Source: Nitzschia sp. pyKryTriq1 (taxonomy: Eukaryota; Bacillariophyta; Bacillariophyceae; Bacillariales; Bacillariaceae). Taken from it: 64,000 bases of DNA. Below the pieces are notes generated by a model, which was given only the letters and a program-made list of their open reading frames with translations, was not told the origin of the DNA and searched no databases. The stretch covers positions 868,001-932,000 of the forward strand of contig OY101117.1 of NCBI GenBank assembly GCA_956465555.1, in the 5' to 3' direction. The position numbers and the translations under genes are program-made. Below, in pieces: positions 1 to 10,433 of the stretch. The stretch's first letter is position 1. Each line of letters opens with the position of its first letter.

Positions 1-150
1 GGAGCGTGTAAGGCTGCGTCGCCGACGGAGCTCACTCTCTGTGACACTTGCAATCGAGGATACTGCACGAACTGCGATCCCACTGAACGCGATCCTATAT
101 CTTGGGTATGTCGCCGTTGTAACGATTTGAACAATCACTCCTGGGCATAA
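1..150 (+). CDS. C-terminal end of a Cys-rich (zinc-binding-like) protein, partial
   Basis: The reading frame is open from the first base and stops with TAA at 148-150, giving the last 49 residues of a protein that starts outside the window. It shows three paired cysteines, CDTC, CTNC and CRRC, spaced C-x2-C-x4-C-x2-C-x13-C-x2-C, with one more Cys near the window edge. Spaced Cys pairs suggest a zinc-binding module of the FYVE/PHD/B-box type, but the N-terminal half of the module is missing, so the family cannot be settled. Its stop lies 18 bp from the stop of the next gene, which runs the other way (convergent pair). Confidence 0.55.
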   Translation, partial: GACKAASPTELTLCDTCNRGYCTNCDPTERDPISWVCRRCNDLNNHSWA

Positions 151-167
151 TGGCCCGAAAGTTAGTC

Positions 168-1747
168 CTACTTTTCAGCTTTGTGGAGTTCAAAGTGAAT
201 GCGACGCTGCAGTTCAGGATGTGTCCAGTTGTAGGTACGGAAAATAGGCTTGCCCTTCATGGTATATTTCTTTCTTGTCCAAGTGCTGTCTACCGAATAC
301 AGGAGCGCTGTGCCATTGGCATTCCCCAGTAGCGCCGCCCACACCGCAAAAGTCGAACGTACCATGCCTACCAACTCTGTAGTTCGCCGCATGGCACAGA
401 AATCGTGCATGGCGGACGGCGGGGAACTGGAGCTACCATCTTTGACTGTTAGCCACTGCACATCAAAGCCTTCCTTTAGTAGTGTATCAAAGTATTCTTG
501 GGAAGCCTTTCTCCCAGGAAACCGAGTCGCAATGGCAATCGATTTCTTCTGGGTAGAGTTGTTGTTGCTGGAAGGTTGACTATGAGCAAAGATCTCTGTT
601 GCGACCTTGTGGGCACTTAGCTCTTCCAGACCCGTATTTTTGCCTTGTTTGAGCTCTCCAACAAAGTTACGAAAGTGCTGTGTTGTGCAAGAATAATGAA
701 TTGGTACAGAACAGAAAGAGTAAGCGACTGCGTGTGGAGAGGCTTCGTTGGAGCCGGCGATGACGTGCACCAATGATCATTACTTACAAATACGGCGACA
801 TCTGGATCTGGGAGGTCCGCTGTGGCACAGCACGCCTCATCATCAAACTGGAAAAAGTCGCGAAAGTCATCATAGAATTTGTCCATGAATTCTCTGTTTA
901 TCATCGAGTGGGTTCTGAGAAAGGGGAAGGACACGCCGTGTTGTTTGGACAACAGATCGCTGCGAGTGATAGTACTGCTGCTATTAGCAGAGCCCACCGA
1001 ACCGACAGCAGTCGCCGCGTCTAAAAACAATCCCCATTCTCGCTTCTCAAGCAAGTCTACCAGGTTGTGGATGGATTTCTGAGTGGTATCGAATGAACTT
1101 CCAACATTCATAAATAGAGACTTCGATTGATCCGGACCTAGAAACGTACTCTGGATGCGATCCAGTGTCTTTTGAGAGGTGATTGACGATGATCCCGGAC
1201 CGTGAAAGTTGAGGGATCGCAGATTCGGAAAGCACCGCTTGATTTGTCGCTGTGTTCTCTGATATTTTTCCTCGTTAGAGTTCCTTCGCAACACTAGATG
1301 AGACGCAACGCCGTGGTCTTGCCACAGCATGGTCTGGATAGCACGACCATGAGCGATATAATTCAGCTGGTTACCGAGTTCCCCTGTGAGCTCCACGAGA
1401 ATGCTAATATTCCTAGTAGACGGTAACAATGAGGAATTCTCCTCCTCAACGGATGTCTTCGTGACGGACGCGTCCCACGGGCCGTAGTGTAGACGAGGAG
1501 AACTTCGCGAGGACGACTCCCCCACTTTGTTCCTTTCGCCCAGCTTACGAGAGGAGACGAGGAACTCGTCACCGACGCTCGTCGTGGCAGTAACATTGTT
1601 GACATTAGGCGATGATTCGGACGAGACAAAGGATGCAGCAGGTGCCAACAATTCAATCCAGCCACCCAGCGGGGACTTGAGCACCAACATAGTATTCAGT
1701 GCGACACCCACTGCGCAGCACGTCGTGGCTATGGATCGAATCTTCAT
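168..1747 (-). CDS. Type II membrane glycosyltransferase-like protein (diatom family), 2 exons
   Basis: The exons are 1747-788 and 677-168. The 110-nt intron (787-678) has donor GTAAGT and acceptor ACACAG in phase 0, joining ...DVAVF to HFRNFVGEL and giving about 489 aa. I chose the ATG at 1747 because the longer frame begins at a TTG. A hydrophobic stretch at about residues 5-25 looks like a signal anchor, which suggests Golgi lumen placement. Recognisable segments are LTGELGNQLNYIAHGRAI and later DFCAMRRTTELVGM, WAALLG and YNWTHPELQRRI. This layout (GELGNxLN...AHGRAI, then a late RST/W segment) is the one I recall from a large diatom family distantly like fucosyltransferases. The donor sugar and acceptor are unknown. 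Without the splice the frame would look broken, so this is a spliced gene and not a pseudogene. Confidence 0.7.
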
Positions 1748-3046
1748 TCTTTGCTTCTTACAAAAGCTATTGCAGGTACTTTCTTCTCTCAACCGGTAGC
1801 TGGGATACTCTGTGTTCGTAGGATTGAAGAATGAATGTTTAATAAAAAAAGAGTCGTCGTGCGTCGATCATCATTCGATCATCTTCATTTTCAATTCTCA
1901 ACAATAACAACAGTGGAAAAATAAAGCAGCACACTCGCGCAACAACGAACTTCACTACTGTAAACAATACTCAAATACTGTAGGTGGTATAAGCCCTCGT
2001 CTCATAATAACGAAATACTTATGGTATCACTATAGCCCCTGAGTCACGAACTAGAATTTTCCCACTTATATCCAAAAAGATTACGGACTTAAGGGTTTCT
2101 CATCCGAAAACTTCAGGGAATCTGGAAAAGTACCAGCACTTTGAACTCGGTAGTACAGTACTGTACTCTGTACACCACAGAAGACGGCGGCGCCAGGGGT
2201 GCCAGTACCTGGTACGTAATAGCGTGTAATGGGTCCTTGTACAGTACGTCGGCAGAAAAAATGGTGCCTGCGAAATGAAGTTTCTGTAATTATGGGATTG
2301 TGCACTACTTATGACAAGATCAAATACATGAGCCTCCGTAACCGGGACCGCACTATGACGCGCCATCGATAAAATAATATTGTTCGTAGATGACTACCGG
2401 TACCAGTAGACTTTTAGTCTTGCTAGTCTACTTCCTCGAATATTTACTCTTCTACTCTCTACTTGTTTGCCGGTACACCGGTACGGTACCGTAGGGTGCC
2501 AAGTACGGTAACAGTGCCACAATAAGTACTGTACCGGCTGGTAACTACACGAGTATTTCTTACTCTCCAGAGAACTAATTATAGTAGATTACCCTCTCTC
2601 TCTCTCTCTCTATAGATAGATAGCGAGTAGAGCCTAGAGAGAGATACAATACTACTTTCAATGGCATACTGAACCAGCTACTCTAGTAGAGAGTTGGATA
2701 CCACTTTACTCGTGATGATAGTACAGCTTGGCATTTCAGTAGTTTTCAGCCAGTTCCTCGGAACGAGTGAGGAGTCAGTCGAGCAACGGTTTGCGTACGC
2801 GGATCTCTAGTGCAACTGTACCTGGTACCAATACTGCTAACACGGCGAGCTGTGTACCACTCAATGATCCGTGCTTGATTGTGGGTATCGCCATCATCAT
2901 GATGCATAAAACGACAGTTCTGCGTGCCCTGTCCACCAAGAACTCGTCCCCTGTCTGTCAAGTCAGTCCACCATCACCAGTATTACAGTACTACTAGCTG
3001 ATGGCGGAGGAACCACACATTAAATTTCAGTGTTTCGTTCCTCCAA
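1748..3046. other. Intergenic, repeat-word rich, no gene seen
   Basis: This 1.3-kb spacer has no convincing frame. It holds GTAC/CCGG words (about 2145-2220 and 2395-2545), a CT/TA microsatellite at about 2593-2630, and many CTACT/AGTAG words. Short frames inside it are translations of the repeat words. Confidence 0.6.
2395..2545. repeat. GTAC/CCGG-word tract
   Basis: This tract has closely packed, imperfectly ordered words such as CCGGTAC, GGTACCG and AGTACTGTACC. It is one of many such tracts in the spacers of this window. The words are mostly self-complementary, so the tract reads alike on both strands. Confidence 0.6.
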
Positions 3047-3743
3047 CTAAAAGAAGGAGAAGTATGTCGTATCCATGCCAAAATCATCTTCGTGCACAGT
3101 CGTATCTTCGTCATCGCCATTTGACTGCTGGAGTTTTAGGGCGGCTGCATGGTCTTCTTGGGCACGCTCCCTTGCTTCCTGCTGAGCATGATATGAAGCA
3201 CCGAAGGAGACTTGTTCAATCATATTTGGGTTACAGGTACCATGGGCCACTTGAATCTCTTGCTCTCGAAGAACTACACGCTTCACCAGGTTCTTGTTTC
3301 GCACTCGATTCTCCCACCCTTCAGGGGTCCGGCATTCCTATCACGAAATAGTAGGGGGCAGATCAACTGATGTGAGTCACACAATAAGGCAAACGAAACA
3401 ACTTGGAAGCTGAATCGATTTTCTTTATTCGACTTACCAAGCCCCGCGCGCAATAGATTTCAGAATTCAATGAACTACCGCCAGCCATTATGCGTACCGT
3501 GATAGTGTTCACAGTCTTTATATAGCGATATTCCTCGGCCGAGTACCAAGTATCATCGATTTCCTTCTGAGATAGGTCATCTCTTGAGATTGTCTCTCGA
3601 TATTGCGGACATTCCAAGAAGCATACCGACAATAACATCTTTCTTTTATTGTCATTGATTGGACTGTCTGGTGTTTCCTGCATCGCAGGATATTTCAGGT
3701 CAAAAACCAGATCATGCTGGTTTCGTTCGGCAAGTGGTCCCAT
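3047..3743 (-). CDS. RGLE-box family protein (copy 1), 2 exons
   Basis: The exons are 3743-3438 and 3337-3047. The 100-nt intron (3437-3338) has GTAAGT and GATAG ends and interrupts the signature exactly: YCARGL is joined to ECRTPEG, restoring the RGLE box seen in the sister genes. The product is about 198 aa. Around the box are DLSQKEIDDTWYSAEEY upstream and VVLREQEIQ downstream, matching the family order (D-S-x-x-E...W-x-x-x-E, then C-x-RGLE, then AVLxEQxxQ). The ATG at 3743 is the first in frame, and more upstream sequence is possible. Function is unknown. No membrane segment or catalytic motif is visible, and the basic, helical C-terminal part suggests a soluble regulatory or binding protein (inference). 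Confidence 0.6.
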
Positions 3744-4684
3744 TCTTGTGGTACTTTGACAGAATGTAGATCTCGTATAGAAGAGTGGATTAAAAGAAAC
3801 GTAATGTCGAATCGGAAGAGCTCCAGATATGAAAGCAATTGGTCCAACTCCCAACTTTTTGTGTGTTCAGCCCGTCCATTACCGAAGAAGAGGGTGAAGA
3901 AGTTGTGTGGGATCGAAATTACGAATTAATACCGCCGGATAACATACGCCTCTTTTCAAGGAGGCCCAAGAAAACATAATGACCGTTGGCTTCTCTATCG
4001 AGCGATAATGTCTCTGACATCACCAGATAGATACAGACAGTACACGTAGTCCGTACCGGTACCGGCACGGACGGTACCAGTCAGAAGGCTCCGAAAGCTA
4101 GAAGGTTGGAGGACTACTAATCGAGAGTAGAGTAGTAGAGTAGAGTAGTATTTGGGTTAGGATGTGCCTCCTAGAGAGTGTAGGGTGTTGTCCCGGGAGA
4201 GATGACCCTACCAGCCCCCAGATGCCAGCCCGCCATCCATCGACTGAATTACAGGCGCACTTAACAGTAGTTCCATATTCACGACCGCTATGAAATTGTA
4301 AGAGCGCTGTGTTCAAGCAAAGAGTCGATCGCTGCAAGTAGACTGGAAATCGTGTTCTCTCGTCTGGTTCTTGAGGGTGTACTGAAGCTCATAAGGGAAT
4401 AGAGCTGCCAGTAGGGACGATTCCAGTCCGAATTTCCAAGAAATTACGTCAGCGAGTCCCACCGCAGGTCACAACCTTGCACCATTTAGTTTGCTTCACC
4501 CTGGATGCGCAGAAAATCGGCAGCAAGCAGAGAGTTACTCGCATGTATCTTCCGTTTGCTGGAAGTCAATCACCACAACTACCAAGAGCGACCTTCTGAA
4601 AGCTGTATGCAGTACTATAGGCTCAAGCGGAGGAAGCCCCCCTACTCCGGGGCTCATACGCGTACCAGAGCCGCACCGGCCCAC
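3744..4684. other. Intergenic, no gene seen
   Basis: It contains GTAC/CCGG words at about 4035-4080 and a run of GAGTAGAGTAGTAG words at 4125-4150. No conserved protein was recognised in six frames. Confidence 0.5.
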
Positions 4685-5518
4685 TTATTGAGCCACGCCT
4701 TCATCAACATGTGACTTTCGTCTCTGGTACAAAGCAACCAAGGGTCTCATGTCGGACAAGTACTTTTGAATACTGCGTTCGTCTTCAACAGCCCTGGCTC
4801 GGGCGTTGGCTCTATTTTCCTTTGATTCGTCAATATATGCCATGGCTATGAAATGAGGGTCTTCAAAGGACTCCTCTCGCTGCAAATCCTGTTCATTCAA
4901 AACTGCTGATCGAGCTCGAAGCTTCGCACTGCTTCTAGCTTGTGCCCCCGATTTGGTTTTCGACTCCAAACCTCTGGGGCAAAAGTCTTCATCGTCCTCG
5001 GAAAAGAATTTTCCCTTCATCATCATCGAAACTGTTGTTTTCATGACTTCCCTGATCAGAAGGTAATCTGACATTGTCATCCATAGAGTCTCTATTTCCT
5101 CCTTTGTGTAATCTTTGAGATGCTTGACTTCCTTGTTCAACACTGACTTGGTGAATGCTACGCGGCGTGTTCTCGACTTTTCTATTTGCCGTGGCGGTTC
5201 CGGAAGCAAAGGCGCCACAACTAGTGCAGGTCGGATTATGTCGGTTGATGATGTTGTCGACTTTGGTTTGCTATTTCTCTTGTCTGTCTCAGCAAAGAAT
5301 TTCCCTGATTTTTTGCGTAGTCCAGTTTTCACGTCAAATTCAATGGGCGAAACAGGTGAAGATTGCCCCGGCTCCAATGGCTGAATAATTTCATCGAATT
5401 CTACCCTCACAGTGTCGTCATTCTCATCGATCACCTGTGGGATCGGTAATAGGTTTATTGTGCTATCTTCTATCATCGTCATCTCTTCTACTTTGTGCAA
5501 GCGAGTTGTTGCATGCAT
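4685..5518 (-). CDS. RGLE-box family protein (copy 2)
   Basis: This is an intronless frame of about 277 aa from the ATG at 5518. ATGs at 5599, 5482 and 5476 are alternatives. The frame stays open to 5794, but that part only translates a GTAC-word tract and starts at TTG, so I exclude it. The N-terminal half is acidic and Pro/Ser-rich. The conserved core runs RRVAFTKSVLNKEVKHLKD, then EEIETLWMTMSDY, then FCPRGLESKTKSG, then AVLNEQDLQREE and ending FIAMAYIDESKENR. It has the family layout: a W-containing helix, an acidic linker, the C-x-RGLE box and a basic helix with an EQ-x-x-Q motif. Function is unknown. Confidence 0.65.
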   Translation of the reverse strand: MHATTRLHKVEEMTMIEDSTINLLPIPQVIDENDDTVRVEFDEIIQPLEPGQSSPVSPIEFDVKTGLRKKSGKFFAETDKRNSKPKSTTSSTDIIRPALVVAPLLPEPPRQIEKSRTRRVAFTKSVLNKEVKHLKDYTKEEIETLWMTMSDYLLIREVMKTTVSMMMKGKFFSEDDEDFCPRGLESKTKSGAQARSSAKLRARSAVLNEQDLQREESFEDPHFIAMAYIDESKENRANARARAVEDERSIQKYLSDMRPLVALYQRRKSHVDEGVAQ

Positions 5519-6160
5519 GTTTTGGAAAGCATCGCAACAAACAACAAACGATCGATTGTTGCGAACATCGCACATGCATGGCTCTCTCTCCTCTTTCATC
5601 TTCTGCCTTCTGGCTGCTCTATTCTTGTATCTGCTGAAGTGCGCTGCAATACGGTACCTGGCACTGTACCACGTGTACTTGTACTGCTCATACAGTACTG
5701 GTACAGTACCGTACGTGTACCGGTACTGTGCCGGTACAATCGAGGCAGTGTGTCCACCTGACCTGGAAGCTTCAGTCGAACCTGTCCAACACAATACCGG
5801 TACTGGCCTTTGGCGTAGCGGTCATGGCGTCCGTCCTCCCATCGGTTCGACAAAGAAATCACTTAACGAAATTGGGGCATATATAAAATGGACGTCTTTA
5901 TCTCGACAACTAGCTACTTTGACCCGGGAAGATGTTCAGAGCGCAGCTCTACTAATACTAAGGAACGGGGATCTGAACACTATGTATTCCCCTCTACATT
6001 TTACTACAGAGGCATAAGACTAGAACGTGTGGACTCCGAGAAATCTGCGCGAACCTCCCGGATTGAGACGCGTTGGGCCGAGCCAGCCTGCTTGTCTGTC
6101 CTTAAGCAATTATATCATTGCTTTAAGTAATGACCGGCAGGTGCCCAAAAGCTGGCATAT
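5519..6160. other. Intergenic with GTAC-word tract
   Basis: It includes a GTAC/CCGG tract at about 5648-5735, in front of the RGLE-box gene. I see no supported gene. A frame at 5888-6130 has no recognisable domain. Confidence 0.45.
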
Positions 6161-6208
6161 GACCCTAAATGACTGGCCCGACCCCTCAAAGGCCAGTCAT
6201 TGAGGGTC
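6161..6208. repeat. 18-bp inverted repeat (hairpin)
   Basis: The arms 6161-6178 and 6191-6208 are complementary at 17 of 18 positions with a 12-nt loop. The left arm is GACCCTAAATGACTGGCC and the right arm reads back as GACCCTCAATGACTGGCC. It lies just upstream of a copia remnant. It could be a transposon terminus, a transcript-end hairpin or chance. Confidence 0.7.
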
Positions 6209-6234
6209 AATCAAGTCGAACTGTTTTAGGCTGA

Positions 6235-6500
6235 AGAAAAGATCTACCTTCGCCTCATGCTACGAAACTTCCGATCACGACTCTGGCATTTCTACTTGCG
6301 CAACCAAACAATCATAGCTAAGGTCAAGTCGAAGTGCTGGGAGCGTACACACAAGTATGGGATTCGTGTTCCCAAAACTGTCTAAGAAGCTAAAGACATC
6401 GATGCCGAAAATGGTGATACCCAGTGGATGGATGCCATTAAGCAGGAGATGGGGAACAACCGGCATGCCTTTGAAGAAGGGACAAACGGTCCGTGAAAAC
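6235..6500 (+). mobile_element. Ty1/copia (CoDi-like) pol fragment, fossil
   Basis: Translation of the + strand shows the start of a copia reverse-transcriptase region. THKYGIRVP and QWMDAIKQEM are typical of the stretch just before the RT palm in diatom copia elements. Only a short part is recognisable. It is broken, with several breaks, and no terminal repeats were identified nearby. It is probably old, judging by decay. The antisense frame across 6275-6640 is a shadow. Confidence 0.7.
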
Positions 6501-7074
6501 GAAAGACAACTAACTTTTACATCGGACAGTAGTCCCAACAGACTTGGGGGTAACTTGGCGCTCGCGCCACCGCGGCTTATGTGGTGCGCCAAGTATATTG
6601 GGTCGAATTGGTCAATTTCCCGGATGATGTTGTAGTACATTGCACCGGTACAGTATGATCACTACCACACTGCAAGCGAGAAGCAATCAAGCTTGCTTGC
6701 AGGAAATATCACAAGGGAGTATCACAAGAAATAGAGCTATATATCTCGAGGTCAATGACAGACAGTTGCTAATGTTATCAGGTAACATTGTTAGAAGGGA
6801 CGTTCAACAAGGTTTGAGTAGTATTTTCAGAACCAGCAGTGCCGATACGAGGGGCGCGAGTGAGAAGAAGGATCTCAGACAAAGCGCGGTTATGATATCT
6901 TGGCAGAATACTGCATAAGCAAAGAAAGATGAATCTGCTGCGAGATTGATTCATGGTGTGATCAACTGGGGAGAGCTGCTGGTATTCCTGCTGGGCAGGC
7001 ATCGCCCAAGCAATGATATGATTGCACAATGGCCATTGTTGAATCTATCGTTGGTGTCGCTACTTGCTATGTCT
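6501..7074. other. Intergenic, nothing recognised
   Basis: This lies downstream of the copia fragment and of the 3' end of RGLE-box copy 3. No conserved frame or RNA gene is visible. Confidence 0.4.
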
Positions 7075-7692
7075 TCAAGAATCGGAACATAGATAAAGAC
7101 GTGACTCATCAGCATCTCTCATGGCTGCCTCACGAGCTGTATCATAGCTAGGTCGTGTTTTCACCGAACTGATTACTGCGATGAACTCAGCATCAACAAT
7201 TCCCTCTTCCTGCTGAAGCTGCTGTTGTAGAAGAACTGCTCGTCTCACCGCTTCTTTTCGCATACTTTTAGCATGTTGACCTAGTTTTGTTCTCATTTCA
7301 AGGCCTCGCGAGCAAAAGTCGCTGTCTTCCGCGTCAACTTCTTCATCGTTTCTCATCATTTTCAAAATGGTTTGCCTGCAATGATTCTTTATCTCTGCAT
7401 GTTCTTTCTCTGTCAGCCAGTACCGTTCGCGTACTGTTTCGCTCATGTCATTCTTATGCAAGACCTGCTTGACATTCACTATCCTAGAGAAGGAGACTTT
7501 GGTACGTAGCTGCCGATCCGACGTGACTTTGCGGGGAGAATAATCGCCCACATCTTTTGTTTGTTTTCGGCTCCGGATGAAAGTTGTACCACTGCTACTG
7601 CAATTTGGCATCGATTCAGTTACTTTGTGGTCGTCTCGATGAAGTTCAGGTGACCTCTTGCACTCAGCGATGGGGGAGTGGGGTTTTACCAT
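7075..7692 (-). CDS. RGLE-box family protein (copy 3)
   Basis: This is a 205-aa intronless frame from a true ATG at 7692 to TGA at 7075. A basic, Ser-rich N-terminus leads into the conserved core: KVSFSRIVNVKQVLHKNDMS (residues about 65-84), RYWLTEKEHAEIK, an acidic spacer, then FCSRGLEMRTKLGQHAK (RGLE at residues 129-132) and AVLLQQQLQQEEG followed by FIAVISS. This is the cleanest member here and a useful reference for the family. There is no signal peptide or membrane segment. Function is unknown. Confidence 0.7.
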   Translation of the reverse strand: MVKPHSPIAECKRSPELHRDDHKVTESMPNCSSSGTTFIRSRKQTKDVGDYSPRKVTSDRQLRTKVSFSRIVNVKQVLHKNDMSETVRERYWLTEKEHAEIKNHCRQTILKMMRNDEEVDAEDSDFCSRGLEMRTKLGQHAKSMRKEAVRRAVLLQQQLQQEEGIVDAEFIAVISSVKTRPSYDTAREAAMRDADESRLYLCSDS

Positions 7693-8548
7693 TGTTCAGT
7701 TTAGTTCAGATCTGAAAGAATGACAATGCGAGGTTGTACGGATGATCTGTGATCTGGCGATCGATGATGCGATGTTTTGATCTCGACGAGCGACGATGAA
7801 CACGGGAGCGGATAATATAATATAAAATATTCGAGTAGCCCGCTGGCTCGCATCCTTAGCATAATTGATTTGGCTGGAAGAAAAAAGGGCATATACAAAA
7901 GTCAGAGGCAAAGACATCGGGTCATGATTCATCAGATGATCATAAATAGAATTATCTGGCAAAAATCAAATGACTGCTTAACAGATTCATAAGATTTAAG
8001 GACAAGACATAATTGTATCGAAACGTCCAGAAGCACTGCAAGATATATGGCAAACGAATACTCGTGATTTTGTGACGATCATCATGATGGTCGGTGTGCC
8101 TCGCTGGATTTTTGACACTATCATACGGTCTGCTACGGTCGATCATTCATAACACCCGACGGATTTCGGCCACGCGTAGCCTCTACGAGCGCTCTGGTAC
8201 AAGTCGAGAAGAATGAAGAAAACAAAGAAAAGCGGGGAGCGGCGGCATGCATAGGCGGGCGGCTGCGGTGACATGCGATGAGACATGTTGATCGACTAGT
8301 TCGATCCAAAGATGTTACCAACGTCTTGCCATGATACGTCCAACGACAAAAAGAGACGGCGGCCACCATCCACCGCTTGCATTTTATCTGTAAAAGATCC
8401 GACATACATCAGCACACAGCGACGAACGACCAAGCTATGATCGGCAACAGAAGATGACAAAGAATGAACGAGGACTGAGGCTGAGGCTCAAGCAGGATCC
8501 CTTGTCACTTGAGTACTCACATATACGAGCTCACTAACAAAGAAGTAC
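7693..8548. other. Divergent intergenic region
   Basis: This is the shared upstream region of RGLE-box copy 3 (minus) and the pseudouridine synthase (plus). It has an AT-rich patch at about 7818-7832. No gene is seen. GTAC words are rare here compared with other spacers. Confidence 0.4.
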
Positions 8549-10333
8549 ATGGAAACACGGAGACAAATCTCGCAGATAATCTTGCCTTTTCTATTCTACC
8601 AAAGAAGTACCAGTCGCCGTATCTTTCTTGTTCTCCCCCCTCATTGCCTTCCCAGATTTCTCTCCGGCGTAGAGTTTTCGAGCTCGTCTATTATTGCTGA
8701 ATCTACCAGGACGGCTCGGTTCTACCACTCTCATTATTCAAGCCAACGACAGTATTCATCGTGCTCACGCTATTTCTCCTCCAAACAGGCATCCTGCCCT
8801 GTTTCATCACTCACTTCAAACCCCGATACCAGTAACATACTGACGCGCAAAATGAGCAACGAAACAACAGAAACGGTCGTGAATGGAAGTGCGACAGAAA
8901 ATGAGGAGAGTGAAAATAATACTCAGAAACGGTTGCTAGAGGACAGCAACGCCGCTGGATATGATAAAAAAACGGACAAGAAACCCGATGGCGATGCTCC
9001 CAGTGACGAATCCAAATCGTCGTCTGCGAACAAAAAGCCCAAATTAAGCAAAAAAGAAGTCAGTGAAAATCACACAAGACGTCCTCGTGGATACGATGAA
9101 GGTCGGGACGATCGCCATCTTCCAGCTCACGAGGGTTCGTATGCAAATGAAGTGCAACGAGAACTTTTCGGGCTCGTCAACCTCGACGAGAATCGCATTC
9201 AACATTCCGAGGATACCAAAACGGTGAAACGAAAAGTGGCTCTACTTTTGGGATTCTTGGGGACAAAATATGGTGGATTTCAAGTGAATGCGGGACAACG
9301 TACGTTGCAAGGAGAAATTGAACTGGCGCTGTATCGGGCGGGTATGCTGTCGCCCCTCAATTTTGGAAACCCTCACAAGTATTCGTGGAGCTCGAGTGCT
9401 CGGACCGACAAGGGTGTACATGCATGTGCACAGGTATGCTCGCTGAAAGTAGAACTGCTCGAATCCGACATGGGAGACTCTTTGAAGATGGCTCGAGAAC
9501 GTCTGCAGGAGCGACTGCCGCCCGAAATTCAAGTTTTGGATATGTTACGGACGACTAGAAATTTCTGTGCCAAGACACAGCGGGATCGAGTGCGATATCA
9601 ATACATGATTCCTGCCTTTTTACTTCATCGAGACTACCGTAAGCTCTTACAAGATCAAAAAATTCCTTTGGATGGACGACGGGAAATAGCACGGATGCCC
9701 TTGTCTGAGGAGGAAGTTGGAAAGCTTCAAGCCGTCGTGAAGGACTACCGATCAACCGATGAACAGCGTGAATTACTACAGAAGGCACTGGAAAAGTACG
9801 TCGGGACCAAACCTTTCCACAACTTCACAAAGGGATTGAAACCCGGCGAGCCACAGGCCAAGCGATTCATTGAAACCTTCTCTGTTCAAGACCCTGTTGT
9901 TATGGGTGGCATGGAGTGGATACCGACGCAAGTACTTGGTCAATCGTTTTTGTTGCATCAGATTCGCAAGATGATTAGTCTTGCGGTAGATGTGGCTCGA
10001 GGAGCCGCATCCTTGGAACTCATGGATAAAGCCTTGTCTAAAACAGAGGTCGTGTGTGTTTCGCTAGCGCCGGCGCAGGGTCTGTTCTTGGAAATGAGCT
10101 ACTTTGGAGGTTACAACCGACGCAAGGGAAGTCAAAACGCGGATGTGCCAGATTTGGACTTCTTGCAAGAGGGACCTGCCCACGGTCGATGGGAAGCCTG
10201 TCGTACCAAGATTCGGGGACATATTGTTGAAGAAGAATTAGCCCAGGGGAACTTTCTGCAGTACCTCTACCAACAAGAATGTCTCTTTGATTACGAAGAT
10301 CTATATAACGTGGGCGACGATAGGTCGGAGTAG
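8549..10333 (+). CDS. tRNA pseudouridine synthase, TruA/PUS1 family
   Basis: The frame gives 594 aa. The TruA fold starts at about residue 228 (KVALLLGFLGTKYGGFQ). The catalytic-Asp loop is SARTDKGVHACAQ at about residue 285, followed by RYQYMIPAFLLH and the late segment GQSFLLHQIRKMISLAVDVARG typical of eukaryotic PUS1. Enzymes of this family isomerise uridine to pseudouridine in tRNA and some mRNA. The first ATG (8549) adds about 100 residues rich in Ser/Arg with little acid, like a mitochondrial presequence. A second ATG at 8852 (MSNETTETV) would give a form beginning with an acidic, Lys-rich nuclear-type region. Human PUS1 uses alternative starts for its nuclear and mitochondrial forms, so dual targeting is plausible here (inference). 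The extended C-terminus is acidic. Confidence 0.9.
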   Translation: METRRQISQIILPFLFYQRSTSRRIFLVLPPHCLPRFLSGVEFSSSSIIAESTRTARFYHSHYSSQRQYSSCSRYFSSKQASCPVSSLTSNPDTSNILTRKMSNETTETVVNGSATENEESENNTQKRLLEDSNAAGYDKKTDKKPDGDAPSDESKSSSANKKPKLSKKEVSENHTRRPRGYDEGRDDRHLPAHEGSYANEVQRELFGLVNLDENRIQHSEDTKTVKRKVALLLGFLGTKYGGFQVNAGQRTLQGEIELALYRAGMLSPLNFGNPHKYSWSSSARTDKGVHACAQVCSLKVELLESDMGDSLKMARERLQERLPPEIQVLDMLRTTRNFCAKTQRDRVRYQYMIPAFLLHRDYRKLLQDQKIPLDGRREIARMPLSEEEVGKLQAVVKDYRSTDEQRELLQKALEKYVGTKPFHNFTKGLKPGEPQAKRFIETFSVQDPVVMGGMEWIPTQVLGQSFLLHQIRKMISLAVDVARGAASLELMDKALSKTEVVCVSLAPAQGLFLEMSYFGGYNRRKGSQNADVPDLDFLQEGPAHGRWEACRTKIRGHIVEEELAQGNFLQYLYQQECLFDYEDLYNVGDDRSE

Positions 10334-10433
10334 AAGCGAGAAAAAGGATATAGTGACAGAGGAATAGCTAGATTTTTATTGCTTGAAAATCGTGCATAAA
10401 GTAACCGTCGTTTTGCTGTTGCTGGGAAAATCT

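Noticed and set aside
2081-2366. Two overlapping minus-strand frames
   Set aside because: They are made of repeat words, have no recognisable domain and no ATG with support.
5519-5794. N-terminal extension of RGLE-box copy 2
   Set aside because: The open frame here translates a GTAC-word tract and begins at TTG. A start at 5518 or 5599 is more sensible.
6275-6640. 121-codon minus-strand frame
   Set aside because: It is the antisense shadow of the copia pol fragment on the plus strand.
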